From Methanobrevibacter millerae (lineage in GTDB: Archaea; Methanobacteriota; Methanobacteria; Methanobacteriales; Methanobacteriaceae): a DNA stretch of 64,000 nucleotides. A program made the position numbers and the translations under genes. Below, piece after piece: positions 8,681-17,606 of this stretch (position 1 is the stretch's first letter; each line of letters begins with the position of its first letter). The stretch spans positions 1,286,001-1,350,000 of the forward strand of contig NZ_CP011266.1 in NCBI RefSeq assembly GCF_001477655.1, in the 5' to 3' direction. A model generated the notes under the pieces. It had not been told where the DNA came from. It did no database searches and saw only the letters and a list, made by a program, of their open reading frames with translations.

Positions 8681-8740
8681 TCAATATATTTATCATACAA
8701 ATTAATAAATTTTTCTTGCACATGATTGCCTTTTGAACCA

Positions 8741-8762
8741 CCCCATCCTATAGAGGATGGGG
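8741..8762 (-). ncRNA. tnpB 3' hairpin (right end / guide-RNA scaffold)
   Basis: A perfect 8-bp stem CCCCATCC / GGATGGGG with a 6-nt loop lies 28 nt past the tnpB stop, in the same transcript direction. IS200/IS605 elements end in such a hairpin, and in TnpB systems the transcript of the 3' end forms the guide (omega) RNA. The guide would start just beyond the element end, near the TTCAA following the hairpin on the minus strand; this boundary is inferred. Confidence 0.65.
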
Positions 8763-8790
8763 ATTCCTGAATTATTTTCACTTAATAAGG

Positions 8791-9936
8791 TTAATTTAAG
8801 TATTTTATCAGGCCATCCCCGTTGAACCAGCGGTTTAGAATATTAATTGCTGCGTTTGTGTCCCTATCAAGTATTTTTCCGCATTTTGGACATTTCCAGT
8901 TGCGTGTTTTGACTTTTAACTCTTTGTTTATGTGTCCGCAGTGGTGGCATGTTCTGCTTGTGTTGTGTGGTTTTACGAATTGTACGCCGTCTGCTTCGGG
9001 TTTGTAGAGTTGGAATTTGTCTTTTAATCTTTTTATGAATCGCGATAGAGGAAATATCATGTTTTCCTCCCCTCCAATTAAAATCTTGATAGTAGAGTAG
9101 TTTTCTTCAAAGACTATTATATCATATTTTTTGACTAGATTGTAAGTTAATTTTTCAATGTAGTCATTTAATTGGTTTGTTCTTTTGTTGTACCATTTTT
9201 GTAGTCTTTTTTGTAGTTTTTTCCATCGCCTGCTCATGTTTCTGCATTGTGACATTAATTTGTTGATGTGTTTGATCATTTGGTTTTCATGATCAACATC
9301 AAAAAATTCCTTCTGCATTTCGCTTGTGACTAACCATCCATTTTTATTAGAATTAATATCACATCCAATGTATTTTTCAGTTAATTCTAGATGTTCTGGC
9401 GGATTAGTTTCTATGTTGAATGATGCATAGTGATTTAATCCATCAAAGTATACTGTTATGCTGTTGAATTTAGTGTATGGGTGGTTTAGTAAATCCAGAT
9501 ATTCTATGCTTGTGCTGAATGTTACTTTCCCATGTTTTCTTAATGTTAATGTGTTTTTTTCTACCGGTCTTTTATCTTTTCGCACAGTTTGTCTGAAGCT
9601 AGGTCGTGTTTTCTTTTTAGAATGATAAACTGGAGGATTATGCCTTTTGCTTTTATGACAATTTTTAAAACTTTTATGCAAATCATCACGTGCCTGCTGA
9701 AGACTGGTGGACTCTGTTTCCTTCAGGTATGGTAATTCTTTTTTAGTTTCTTTTAAGAATTGATTTAATTCTTTTTGAGTTGGAATTTCAGTTGAATCCT
9801 CACCATGTTTGGCTTTGTATTTGTTTAAAAGTTCATTATATGTTTTACGAGTACAACCATAGTTCTTTTTAAATTCTACTTCTTGTTCGGGAGTTACATG
9901 AAGTTTAACAACCAATCCTCGAATAAAATCACCCAT
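8791..9936 (-). CDS. tnpB: TnpB, RNA-guided nuclease of an IS200/IS605-type element
   Basis: The 381-residue protein has the expected length and motifs: an N-terminal helical/beta region, RuvC-I aspartate in IGCDINSN (residue 193), RuvC-II glutamate in IIVFEENYS (277), a four-cysteine zinc finger (CHHCG near 330 and CPKCG near 349), and RuvC-III DRDTNAAINI (residue 359). All catalytic residues are present, so it may be active. TnpB cleaves DNA next to a short target motif, guided by RNA from the element's 3' end. No tnpA transposase lies nearby, so the element cannot move by itself unless TnpA acts in trans. The 3' hairpin is intact; the left end was not located. Confidence 0.92.
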   Translation of the reverse strand: MGDFIRGLVVKLHVTPEQEVEFKKNYGCTRKTYNELLNKYKAKHGEDSTEIPTQKELNQFLKETKKELPYLKETESTSLQQARDDLHKSFKNCHKSKRHNPPVYHSKKKTRPSFRQTVRKDKRPVEKNTLTLRKHGKVTFSTSIEYLDLLNHPYTKFNSITVYFDGLNHYASFNIETNPPEHLELTEKYIGCDINSNKNGWLVTSEMQKEFFDVDHENQMIKHINKLMSQCRNMSRRWKKLQKRLQKWYNKRTNQLNDYIEKLTYNLVKKYDIIVFEENYSTIKILIGGEENMIFPLSRFIKRLKDKFQLYKPEADGVQFVKPHNTSRTCHHCGHINKELKVKTRNWKCPKCGKILDRDTNAAINILNRWFNGDGLIKYLN

Positions 9937-10401
9937 AAATCCACGTCCTCTTCTCAGTTTACATTTATTGATTATTCTATAATCTAAAAAAAAGAAACTA
10001 AAAGAAAATTTTTTTTATCTTTTTGACTCTTTTTTTAAACCTACAATTAATATTGCACAACATATCCTTTGTAAATTAGTTATATATAAAAAAAGAGCAA
10101 GAGCATTTGGAAAGTAATCGTGCGACAAGCTAGGGTCTATTTCCCATTTAAATCAGTGAAATCTTATTTCAATCCCAGTTATGACGGGATTTTCCCCATT
10201 GAAACTCATAATCGAGTAATTGATTATGAGGTTGCATGATATTATGCATAAATAAGTATAAAGCATTCATTGTACTTATGTGCTAGGGAAAGAGTGAAAA
10301 AGGTTAACGTAAGTGAACAATTGTAAGCTTCGTAAATCAAGCCAATAGGTAGAATGCAACGTTAAACTTAATTTAACTACTATTGAATAGCAAATTCATA
10401 G

Positions 10402-10428
10402 AAATAATCAATGATTACGTGATTATTT
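10402..10428 (+). ncRNA. Group II intron EBS1 stem-loop
   Basis: A 9-bp stem (AAATAATCA with TGATTATTT) closes a 9-nt loop holding GATTAC at 10413-10418. This is the exact complement of the six nt preceding the intron, so it is the exon-binding site that selects the 5' splice site and the insertion target. Confidence 0.8.
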
Positions 10429-10759
10429 AGTCATAACCTTACAGTAATTTGCCGGAGTATAGATTGAACCTTAATTCATTCGCTTCTGAAGTAGATCAAC
10501 TTGGTAAGCCTCACAAGATCTCACAACTATCTGTGAGTAAGCGGATTGTAAATGAAGCCTAATTCCTTGGGAGGTAATGGATATCAGAGAAAGCAAAAGC
10601 CATTAACAGTCGAAAGACAATAGGAAATAGTGGGAATAATAACTATAATGGATACCACACCTTCGTGTGTGGCATGGATAACATGGCAGACTTCTGATTG
10701 GTGGAAAACGTGAATATAAAACGGAAAATAAGTAATTTATTCAAAGGATTAGTGATAAG

Positions 10760-12253
10760 ATGAGATACGCTCAAAACAATGATGTTTATGAGTCCACAGC
10801 ACAATACGCTACGGATTGGTCTTGTATCAATTGGTACAAGGTCGAGAAGTATATAGATAAGTTACAGAAACGGATATATCATGCCGAAAGCATAGGAGAT
10901 TCAAGAAAAGTACGAGATTTACAAAGAATATTGGTGAGAAGTACATCTGCCATTTTAATGGCAGTTAAACGTGTTACACAAATTAATAAAGGTAAAAGAA
11001 CACCTGGAATCGATGGAAAAGTCATCAAAACTGATAAACAACGTGGAGAATTAGTTGATAAACTCAAAACTAGGAATATATCTAAACATGTTCCTAAACC
11101 TGCGTATAGACATTATATTCGTAAGAAAAATGGTAAATTACGCCCTTTGGGAATTCCTACTGTTATTGATAGGGTTTATCAAGAAATTATTCGCATGGCA
11201 TTGGAACCTCAAATGGAGGTCAATTTTGAACCCATCAGTTATGGGTTTAGGCCGAAAAGAGGAGTCCATGACGCCGTAGAACGAATATTTAACATTATCC
11301 ACAACAATAAATTTTGTGAAGTATTTGAAGGTGATTTTAAAGATTGCTTCAATAATTTATCTCACGAGTTTATTTTAAGTAAAATTAGAGGTTTTCCATT
11401 GATTAAACTGGTAGAAAGGTACTTAAAAGCAGGATACGTTGATAATGGTGTGTTTAATAGGACCACGAGTGGTACTCCTCAAGGAGGATTACTTTCACCT
11501 TTACTGGCAAATATTGCTTTAACTGGACTTGAAGACTATTTAAACATCTCTTACAAGAAGAGAACTCAAATACGAAATGGTGAAACCAAAGAATTTTATG
11601 AAACTAAAGGAAAATATCGTGTTACTCGATATGCCGATGATTTCGTTATTTTCGCAAGAACTAAAGAAGACATCGAAAAAGTACCTAAAATTCTTGAAAA
11701 CTACCTTTCCGAGAGAGGATTGGTACTTGCAGAAGATAAAACTAAAATTACACACATTTCTGAAGGATTTGATTTTCTAGGATTCAATTTCAGACAATAT
11801 AAAACTAATAAAGGTTTAAAATGTTTGATTAAACCATCAAAAGATAGTATCAAAAATTTTAAAGCTAAAGTGTCTGAAAGAGTCAGATGGCATCACGGAG
11901 ACAACGTGGACAGTCTGATAGACTCTTTAAACCCTTTAATAATTGGCACTGCCAATTATTGGAAACCTACTGTTGCTAAAAAGATATTTTCTGATATGGA
12001 TTACTATATATGGAACAAAATATATAAGTTTTTGCGCCGTTTGCACCAAAATAAAGGTTGGAAATGGATTAAAAGAAAATATTTCCCAGAATACGATGAT
12101 GGATATCATCGTGGAAAATGGGTACTAACTGGTCCTAAACAAGAGAATCATTTAATTAAAATGAGTTGGACTAAGATTAAGCGACATAAAATGATAACAC
12201 ACAATAATTCACCATATGACAAAAGTAAAGAGAACTACTTCATGAATCGATGA
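10760..12253 (+). CDS. ltrA: Group II intron reverse transcriptase/maturase (no endonuclease domain)
   Basis: The 497-residue protein shows the order of RT motifs: the N-terminal RT0 region, KKNGKLRPLGIPTV (RT1/2 near 123-136), FEGDFKDCFNNLSH (RT3, catalytic Asp near 192), GTPQGGLLSPLLANI (RT4 near 238-252), YADDF (RT5, 291-295) and the X/thumb maturase region ending in WTKIKRHKMIT. The usual following HNH endonuclease is missing; the chain stops 14 residues after the SPYD motif and domain V begins ~37 nt later. It would splice its own intron and reverse-transcribe it. Without an endonuclease it would have to prime on nascent DNA strands. Confidence 0.93.
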   Translation: MRYAQNNDVYESTAQYATDWSCINWYKVEKYIDKLQKRIYHAESIGDSRKVRDLQRILVRSTSAILMAVKRVTQINKGKRTPGIDGKVIKTDKQRGELVDKLKTRNISKHVPKPAYRHYIRKKNGKLRPLGIPTVIDRVYQEIIRMALEPQMEVNFEPISYGFRPKRGVHDAVERIFNIIHNNKFCEVFEGDFKDCFNNLSHEFILSKIRGFPLIKLVERYLKAGYVDNGVFNRTTSGTPQGGLLSPLLANIALTGLEDYLNISYKKRTQIRNGETKEFYETKGKYRVTRYADDFVIFARTKEDIEKVPKILENYLSERGLVLAEDKTKITHISEGFDFLGFNFRQYKTNKGLKCLIKPSKDSIKNFKAKVSERVRWHHGDNVDSLIDSLNPLIIGTANYWKPTVAKKIFSDMDYYIWNKIYKFLRRLHQNKGWKWIKRKYFPEYDDGYHRGKWVLTGPKQENHLIKMSWTKIKRHKMITHNNSPYDKSKENYFMNR

Positions 12254-12289
12254 AATATCATGACTGAACTTTCGGATAAAGTTCTGCTT

Positions 12290-12323
12290 GAGCCGTATGT
12301 TTGGAAACGGACACGTACGGTTC
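12290..12323 (+). ncRNA. Group II intron domain V
   Basis: A 34-nt hairpin from GAGCCGTATG to CGTACGGTTC matches domain V in length and sequence, including the catalytic AGC triad in the 5' strand. Domain VI follows (stem GGACGA/TCGTCC, about 12331-12352) with an unpaired A on the 3' side that could be the branch point. Confidence 0.88.
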
Positions 12324-12527
12324 TTAAGAGGGTGCGGACGAGCAATCGTCCAATCCTATCTAACAAATAACGTACTCAGAACAATTTTTCACACTCAAAA
12401 CAATATTACAATCAACATAAAAAAAATGTATACTGAAAAAAAATAACATCCATAAAAACACAAAATAAAGAAATAAAAATGATAAAAGTTATTAAAAAAA
12501 GATAGTACACACAACAGTGCAATTCAT

Positions 12528-12549
12528 CCACGACCTAAAGAGGTCATGG
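12528..12549 (-). ncRNA. Orphan tnpB-type right-end hairpin
   Basis: A 9-bp stem with one mismatch (CCACGACCT / AGGTCATGG, loop AAAG) closely copies the layout of the tnpB 3' hairpin at 8741-8762. On the minus strand both are preceded by GAAT and followed by GTGG or TGGAT. No tnpB gene lies next to it: the minus-strand DNA to its right holds a terminator and an unrelated surface gene. It is probably the relic of a second IS200/IS605-type element or a retained guide-RNA scaffold. Apart from this hairpin and the terminator, 12365-12708 shows nothing else. Confidence 0.45.
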
Positions 12550-12645
12550 TATTCTTGCATTATAAAGATAAAAACATGCTATTTGATTTTTGCATCTAAA
12601 TATGATAATAAAACATTAAAAATAAGTAAAAAATAAAAAAATTGC

Positions 12646-12677
12646 TGAGAACAATAATTTGAAATTATTGTTCCTCA
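12646..12677 (-). terminator. Hairpin terminator after the first surface-protein gene
   Basis: A long inverted repeat (10 bp perfect core ACAATAATTT/AAATTATTGT at 12651-12671 with a 1-nt loop, extended to about 15 bp) lies 30-60 nt past the stop of the minus-strand gene at 12709. It is followed on that strand by long T runs. Archaeal termination depends mainly on the T runs; the hairpin may protect the mRNA end. Confidence 0.6.
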
Positions 12678-12708
12678 TTTAAAGGCATTTGGTTCGATGC
12701 CATGTATA

Positions 12709-13074
12709 TTAATACAGTCTTCTTCCGTCACTGGTATATCCTGGCGTGTCAAGGGATATGTATCCGTTATCCTGAATATGCCAGCGCATGCCCGGACCAT
12801 ATTTGCGATAGATATAATTGCTCACTTCCTGATAACTGTACATTGGAGTGCCGTCGCTTTTATATGCATAAGCCTTTTTCTGCGGTTCCGGCTGCACGGT
12901 TTCAGTGTTAACAGACTCGACTGCCACATTGCTGGATGTATTGGATGCGTTATTGGTCTGGTTTTCGACCGGCTTAGGGGTTTCATTAACCTTTAAAAAA
13001 ACCACAGTAGCACAGACAATGGCTATTGCAATAACGATAATTGCACCAATTATTATAATTTGCTTGTTTTCCAT
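12709..13074 (-). CDS. Single-pass membrane-anchored surface protein, Asn/Thr-rich
   Basis: A 121-residue protein with an N-terminal membrane anchor (IIIIGAIIVIAIAIVCATVV, residues ~6-26), then an Asn/Thr/Ser-rich stalk with several N-glycosylation sequons, and a small C-terminal domain rich in Tyr and Gly (RKYGPGMRWHIQDNGYISLD). The anchor-stalk-Tyr-rich layout and short phrases (VESVNTETVQ; SDGTPMYSY) recur in the proteins at 13180 and 14475, so these are diverged paralogues. It is probably exposed outside the cell. Function unknown. Confidence 0.65.
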   Translation of the reverse strand: MENKQIIIIGAIIVIAIAIVCATVVFLKVNETPKPVENQTNNASNTSSNVAVESVNTETVQPEPQKKAYAYKSDGTPMYSYQEVSNYIYRKYGPGMRWHIQDNGYISLDTPGYTSDGRRLY

Positions 13075-13179
13075 TTAACTACTCCCATTATTTTCTTCTT
13101 GAAATATATACTAATTTATATTATAAATATGATATAAAAATTGTGTTTAAATAAACATAAATTTTAAATTTGATTATTT

Positions 13180-13536
13180 TTATACCATACTCTGATACTT
13201 TTCAACTAATTCCGGACTTTGGGTATATTCATACATCGGGACTCCGTCTTGTGCCGCTCTTTCTCTTGCCACATATATTTTTTGCATTTCTTCCGGCATG
13301 CCTGATTGAGATTCTTTATTGGCTGATTGAGATGATTTTTCTGATGCTTTATTATTGCTGCCTGATTCTTGTACTGTCTCATTACTGACGGATTCAACAA
13401 TTACAGTAGTATTGTTTGTAGTATTATTCACGACAGGTTTTTCGTTTTTTGCTCCCTGCAATCCAATAGTTAATCCTACTACTACACATACCAATACAAC
13501 AATTGTAAATATTAATAGAATATATTTTGTATCCAT
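13180..13536 (-). CDS. Single-pass membrane-anchored surface protein, paralogue
   Basis: About 118 residues: anchor (ILLIFTIVVLVCVVVGLTI), then a stalk of Asn/Thr sequons and Ser/Lys/Gln-rich sequence, and a short C-terminal segment. It shares VESVSNETVQ and DGVPMYEY with the neighbouring gene at 12709. The frame extends upstream to 13551, but a strong ribosome binding site GGAGG at 13543-13547 places the start at the ATG (MDTKY) at 13536. Probable surface protein of unknown function. Confidence 0.65.
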   Translation of the reverse strand: MDTKYILLIFTIVVLVCVVVGLTIGLQGAKNEKPVVNNTTNNTTVIVESVSNETVQESGSNNKASEKSSQSANKESQSGMPEEMQKIYVARERAAQDGVPMYEYTQSPELVEKYQSMV

Positions 13537-13646
13537 TTTATTCCTCCACATATTTTTTTAATAAATCGTCAACATAACAAAATGACTGGGGAGCCCTGAA
13601 ATTATCCAAATTCTGGTTTAATTGATATCAACAAATTTATTTTTCA

Positions 13647-14408
13647 TCAACTTTTTAAATTATCTTCAAAAAGCTTTTCAACATCACCAATTCTTGAATA
13701 TGTATCAGTAAGCATATCCAAAATTTCAATATTATCACTGTTTAGGATAATATCAGCCAAAAAGTCCAGTACAGGCTTTTCATAACCTTTGTTAAACAGG
13801 CCAATCATAATTGTATCCAACTTATGGAGGATAATGTAAAATGCATCATAGTCATAATTGTATATCTCTTCAAGATAATCAACCATTAATTTTGACAGCT
13901 TCAAAACCAAATCGAAGTGATTGGATTTGATTAAAAAAGGAATATCCTCTTCAGTGAATCTGATGATATTGACAGGCTTTGAAAAGGAATTTTTAAGCTT
14001 TTCAATATAAAAATTCTCATCAATATCCAAATCAGCAAATATCCTAAAGCGGTTTAGGAGGCCATTGTCATTTTCAAACTCTTCAATTAGAAAGTTCTGC
14101 AAGTCATTCAGTGAGACATTGTAAACCAAATCCCTGATATTATTGTCTTTTGAAAAAATTTCCGGATGATTGTCCATATAATATAAAACGGCAGCCAGAT
14201 GCTTGCAGTTATCCTCATAAGGACAGCTGCAATACATGGAAGTGATATTATCATCCTTGAGCGAAATTCTCACATCATATGATGCCCGGCCCGTGACATT
14301 AGCTTCAACGGCATTTTTGGATGCGTTTAAAATTTCAACTGCATTCATCTGATAGTAATCATAACCTCTTTCAAGTATTATGTTTTTGAAATATAACTCC
14401 CAATCCAT
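13647..14408 (-). CDS. SWIM zinc-finger protein
   Basis: The 253-residue protein contains a SWIM zinc finger near its N-terminus: CxC...CxH with C60, C62, C68 and H70 (YCSCPYEDNCKHLAAVLYY). It is preceded by the usual beta strands (ASYDVRISLKDDNITSMY). SWIM domains bind nucleic acid or protein and often accompany SNF2 helicases; here no helicase is attached. The ~180-residue remainder is helical and acidic, with TPR-like helices. It is cytoplasmic by sequence although it lies inside a cluster of surface-protein genes on the same strand. Confidence 0.8.
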   Translation of the reverse strand: MDWELYFKNIILERGYDYYQMNAVEILNASKNAVEANVTGRASYDVRISLKDDNITSMYCSCPYEDNCKHLAAVLYYMDNHPEIFSKDNNIRDLVYNVSLNDLQNFLIEEFENDNGLLNRFRIFADLDIDENFYIEKLKNSFSKPVNIIRFTEEDIPFLIKSNHFDLVLKLSKLMVDYLEEIYNYDYDAFYIILHKLDTIMIGLFNKGYEKPVLDFLADIILNSDNIEILDMLTDTYSRIGDVEKLFEDNLKS

Positions 14409-14474
14409 TTAAATCACCTTTTTTTGATTTTTCCATTAGATAAATGGCTTTGTTGATTTCACCTGGTGCTTATG

Positions 14475-14879
14475 TTAATACATATATCCCCAATAGCTCT
14501 CACCGGTATTCGGGTCATACATTCTCTTATATGAATGTCCGTCTTCACCTTTTTTGGTAGGCTGTGAGTGAGTGTATGCCCAGCTGTCGCCGCTTTGCTG
14601 AGACTGGTCCCATCTTTTAACATAATCTTCTGAGTTGTATGCGGGATTACTTCCTGATTGGGATGATGAGGATTTCTGGGCCGAAGAAGAGGACTGCTGG
14701 GCAGAATCTTCTGTAGCATTTGATGAAGTCACATTTGTAACATTCAAAACCACTGTAGTAGTGTTATTGACAGCAGCATCGTTATTTTTATTCACATTAT
14801 TCAGTGATAGGGCAGCAAAAATTCCCAAAGCTATTACGATGACTGCTATAACTATAACTAAAACAAGTTTCCTATCCAT
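14475..14879 (-). CDS. Single-pass membrane-anchored surface protein, paralogue
   Basis: A 134-residue protein with an N-terminal anchor (LVLVIVIAVIVIALGIFAAL), an Asn/Thr-rich stalk with many sequons, a Ser/Gln-rich low-complexity linker, and a Tyr/Gly-rich C-terminal segment (MYDPNTGESYWGYMY). The layout matches the proteins at 12709 and 13180. It starts 4 nt after the stop of the Ig-repeat gene upstream on the same strand, so the two are co-transcribed. Probable cell-surface protein. Confidence 0.65.
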   Translation of the reverse strand: MDRKLVLVIVIAVIVIALGIFAALSLNNVNKNNDAAVNNTTTVVLNVTNVTSSNATEDSAQQSSSSAQKSSSSQSGSNPAYNSEDYVKRWDQSQQSGDSWAYTHSQPTKKGEDGHSYKRMYDPNTGESYWGYMY

Positions 14880-14883
14880 ATTA

Positions 14884-16044
14884 TCAGCCTAAATACTCCT
14901 GGGAGATATAATTTCCTGATTCATCATAACGGGTTACCATGGCAGTATTTGAATCATAGTCAATATATTTTTCACCAAATATTCCAATGTTTAAAAGTTC
15001 TATACCTGAATTTCCATAAATGTCCATTATATTTTTTATATAGTTATCATGCTGTGGACTCCATACCCAATCAGTATGGGAAAATTCATAATTAATAGGA
15101 CCTTTAATTGTATAATACAATGGATTTTGAATTACAATTAGCCTTTTTGATATCTTCAGTCCGTTGAATTCAGCGGTGATTATATATTCTCCGGGATTTA
15201 AATTGATGTTTAAACGGGCAACTCCACCTTCAGATGTGTATCTGTCATAGAAAACACCGTTGATATTGAAAGTAACCTTCGCACCGTCATGAATCGGATT
15301 TCCATAACCGTCAAGAGCCACTACACGAAATGCCCCTTCACGATAAATCATCTTATGCTGATAAGGGTCATATGGTATATTTTCATGGTATTCGCTGTAC
15401 TCATATAATGTAGAAATTACTGTGACAGTATTTGAAGTTCTGTATCCGTTATATTCGGCAGTTATGATATATGTTCCAGGATTCAGATTAATATTAAGCT
15501 TGACATGACCGGTATTGTCAGTGTAGCGCGTATAGAAAACACCATTTATGTTGAATGTCACCGCTTCACCGGAACTTGCTGAATTGCCGTTGGAATTCAG
15601 AATCCTTGCACGATACTGGGAATCATTCTTATAAAACTTTGTCAAATCATGGTTGTCTACAATATTCGGCAGAATGTCTATTGATGAAATTTTATACTCA
15701 CCGGTTGCAGGATTTGAAGCCTTTATCTCATAATGGCCGGGCATCAGATTAATGTTCATCCTTACAAAACCGTCATTGTTGGTAACTCTTGAATATAAAA
15801 CACCATTAACCTCCAGATTAACTCTCTGGTTAACTAATGGTTCTCCAAAATTATCATACATTGTTGCTTCGTAGGCTTCAGGACCCAGGACAATTTTCGT
15901 AACGTCAAAAGCATCAATTGAGGGAACATAACCTGTAGGTTCGCCAATCACTTCACTTGTCTCATTTGTTATTTCGCCTGCACTGACTGCATTGATTGAA
16001 AAAACAGCAATGCAAAACAGTATTAAAATCAGTTTCTTGTTCAT
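14884..16044 (-). CDS. Secreted adhesin-like protein with Ig-like repeats
   Basis: The 386-residue protein has an export signal (KLILILFCIAVFSINAVSAG) and three ~55-90-residue Ig-like beta repeats typical of methanogen adhesin-like proteins. Each carries the pattern NINGVFYTRYTDNTGHVKLN, then NLNPGTYIITAEYNG, at about residues 80, 165 and 255. A distinct ~70-residue C-terminal region follows. No membrane anchor is visible at the C-terminus. It is 28 nt downstream of the second metallopeptidase gene and 4 nt upstream of a membrane-anchored protein. A role at the cell surface is likely; its ligand is unknown. Confidence 0.78.
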   Translation of the reverse strand: MNKKLILILFCIAVFSINAVSAGEITNETSEVIGEPTGYVPSIDAFDVTKIVLGPEAYEATMYDNFGEPLVNQRVNLEVNGVLYSRVTNNDGFVRMNINLMPGHYEIKASNPATGEYKISSIDILPNIVDNHDLTKFYKNDSQYRARILNSNGNSASSGEAVTFNINGVFYTRYTDNTGHVKLNINLNPGTYIITAEYNGYRTSNTVTVISTLYEYSEYHENIPYDPYQHKMIYREGAFRVVALDGYGNPIHDGAKVTFNINGVFYDRYTSEGGVARLNINLNPGEYIITAEFNGLKISKRLIVIQNPLYYTIKGPINYEFSHTDWVWSPQHDNYIKNIMDIYGNSGIELLNIGIFGEKYIDYDSNTAMVTRYDESGNYISQEYLG

Positions 16045-16071
16045 AATATTATATTGTGTTTAAATTATATA

Positions 16072-17517
16072 TTAAATTTGATATTTAGACATGTATCTTT
16101 CAAGTTTTTGAGGATTGTTTAAAGACTCGCTGATGCCTGAAGTCAAAAGAATGCCGATTGCTTCAACAAAATAATCACCATCCAATCGGGATTCAATTTC
16201 CAACTCCAACTGTTCATATTGGGGCTGTTCCTTTAACTTTAAGAATTCCTCCTTTATGTCTTCTCTTAAATCCTCATCAATGAAATCTTCCATGATGTTT
16301 TTAATGTCTTGTGCAAAGGTATTTGCAAGGATTAATGTATATTCAATATCTTCATTTGAATAAAGATCAGCTATCTGGCCGAGTTTATAATTAAATGAGG
16401 AGTAATCCTGAAATCCGTAGAGTGCAAATCTTCCCTCAACACTATGGGCACAGTATTCATCCAAAAGATAGTTCAGGTCATTGTCCTCCAGAAGTATTTT
16501 TACATAAGCTGATATTAATGGAGTGTCGTTTGAACTGATTATTTTCATCATTATTTCCTTTAGTATTTTTTCTAAAAGAAAATGGGACAGCTCATGTATG
16601 ATTGATGTGATAATTAATGGGGAAGGAAGTCTGTCATCTATTCTTATCATGTTGAAAGAGTATGATCCGAGAAGTCTTCCGACTGATTTATATTCTGTAT
16701 CTGTAAATGATTTTGCATAAATCAAAACTTTATCTCTTGTTTTTAGTTTGTTAAAATTTAAATCATATTCATTTAAAATGTTGTTTAAGTTATATTTTGA
16801 GTTATTTATGATTTTAAAGAGGATTTCTTTATAATCGGTAATTGAAACATTGCATTTTATAATTTTTTCTATGTTTTTGTCTGTAAAAAATTCTTTGGGA
16901 TTTGTTATGTCATTGGGATAACTGATTTCTTTTATGTAATTAATGTGAATATCTCTGATTTCTTTTTTGGATGTGTGAGTTTGACTTTTTGCTGATTCTT
17001 CTTTTATTGATGAATTAAGTAAACTGGACAGTTTCATGTAGACTGGAATGATAAAATCCAAATCGCTTTTCAGTTCAATATCATTTATTTGATTATAACT
17101 ATAATTTTTAGATATTATTTTGTTGGAACTGTTATTTTTATCAATGCAAAAATCATTTAAATTAGTGTCATTTAGCGAATCTGTTAAAAAATTTTTAAGT
17201 GAGACATATTCATTCATATCTTTCAGTCTTAAAATAACAGATAATGATAAAATGGATTTTTCAGTATCAAAATTATACTGAAGAATTAGTGCTTCCTGTG
17301 AAGAATCAAAAGAATTATGGATAATGGTAATCCATGGAGTGTTTGGCCATGAATTAACACCGCAAGCTCCTTTTACTGTGAAATTATCATTTAAAAATTT
17401 CATAATTTCTTTAGGCAAATCATTTCTGATTTTATTAACTAAATCATTGTTTTTAAAAGGTTTAGTCTTTTCTTTTTCAAAATTATCCAGAATTTCTTTA
17501 AAATAAATATCCAACAT
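16072..17517 (-). CDS. DUF3578-like domain fused to an HExxH metallopeptidase (copy 2)
   Basis: At 481 residues this is the shortest of the three copies. The N-terminal module carries KGACGVNSWPNTPWITII at about 49-66, aligning with copies 1 and 3. The linker is short and charged. The C-terminal metallopeptidase part is very close to copy 1: EYKSVGRLLGSYSF, IIHELSHFL at 306-314, and LLDEYCAHSVEGRF near 352. It is more AT-rich in its N-terminal half than copy 1. No signal peptide. It leads a minus-strand run with the Ig-repeat and surface-protein genes, though that link may be only positional. Confidence 0.7.
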   Translation of the reverse strand: MLDIYFKEILDNFEKEKTKPFKNNDLVNKIRNDLPKEIMKFLNDNFTVKGACGVNSWPNTPWITIIHNSFDSSQEALILQYNFDTEKSILSLSVILRLKDMNEYVSLKNFLTDSLNDTNLNDFCIDKNNSSNKIISKNYSYNQINDIELKSDLDFIIPVYMKLSSLLNSSIKEESAKSQTHTSKKEIRDIHINYIKEISYPNDITNPKEFFTDKNIEKIIKCNVSITDYKEILFKIINNSKYNLNNILNEYDLNFNKLKTRDKVLIYAKSFTDTEYKSVGRLLGSYSFNMIRIDDRLPSPLIITSIIHELSHFLLEKILKEIMMKIISSNDTPLISAYVKILLEDNDLNYLLDEYCAHSVEGRFALYGFQDYSSFNYKLGQIADLYSNEDIEYTLILANTFAQDIKNIMEDFIDEDLREDIKEEFLKLKEQPQYEQLELEIESRLDGDYFVEAIGILLTSGISESLNNPQKLERYMSKYQI

Positions 17518-17606
17518 AGCTATTTAAATATTTGAATTGAGGAGTTAATAAAAGTATTTAGAAAAATATAATAACATTATAAACACAAAATATAAATAAT
17601 GTGATA

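Larger units (their letters stand above)
10120..12364 (+). mobile_element. Group II intron with reverse transcriptase
   Basis: The element starts with GTGCG, the group II 5' consensus, at 10120. It ends after domains V and VI near 12364 (TAAC; the last few nt are uncertain). Upstream of the ORF is ~640 nt of structured RNA corresponding to domains I-III and the start of IV. The EBS1 loop (GATTAC, 10413-10418) pairs perfectly with the six exon bases just before the intron (GTAATC, 10114-10119), which confirms the 5' boundary. The reverse transcriptase sits in domain IV. The intron lies in intergenic DNA between the tnpB element and the surface-protein cluster, so it interrupts no visible gene. 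Confidence 0.88.
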
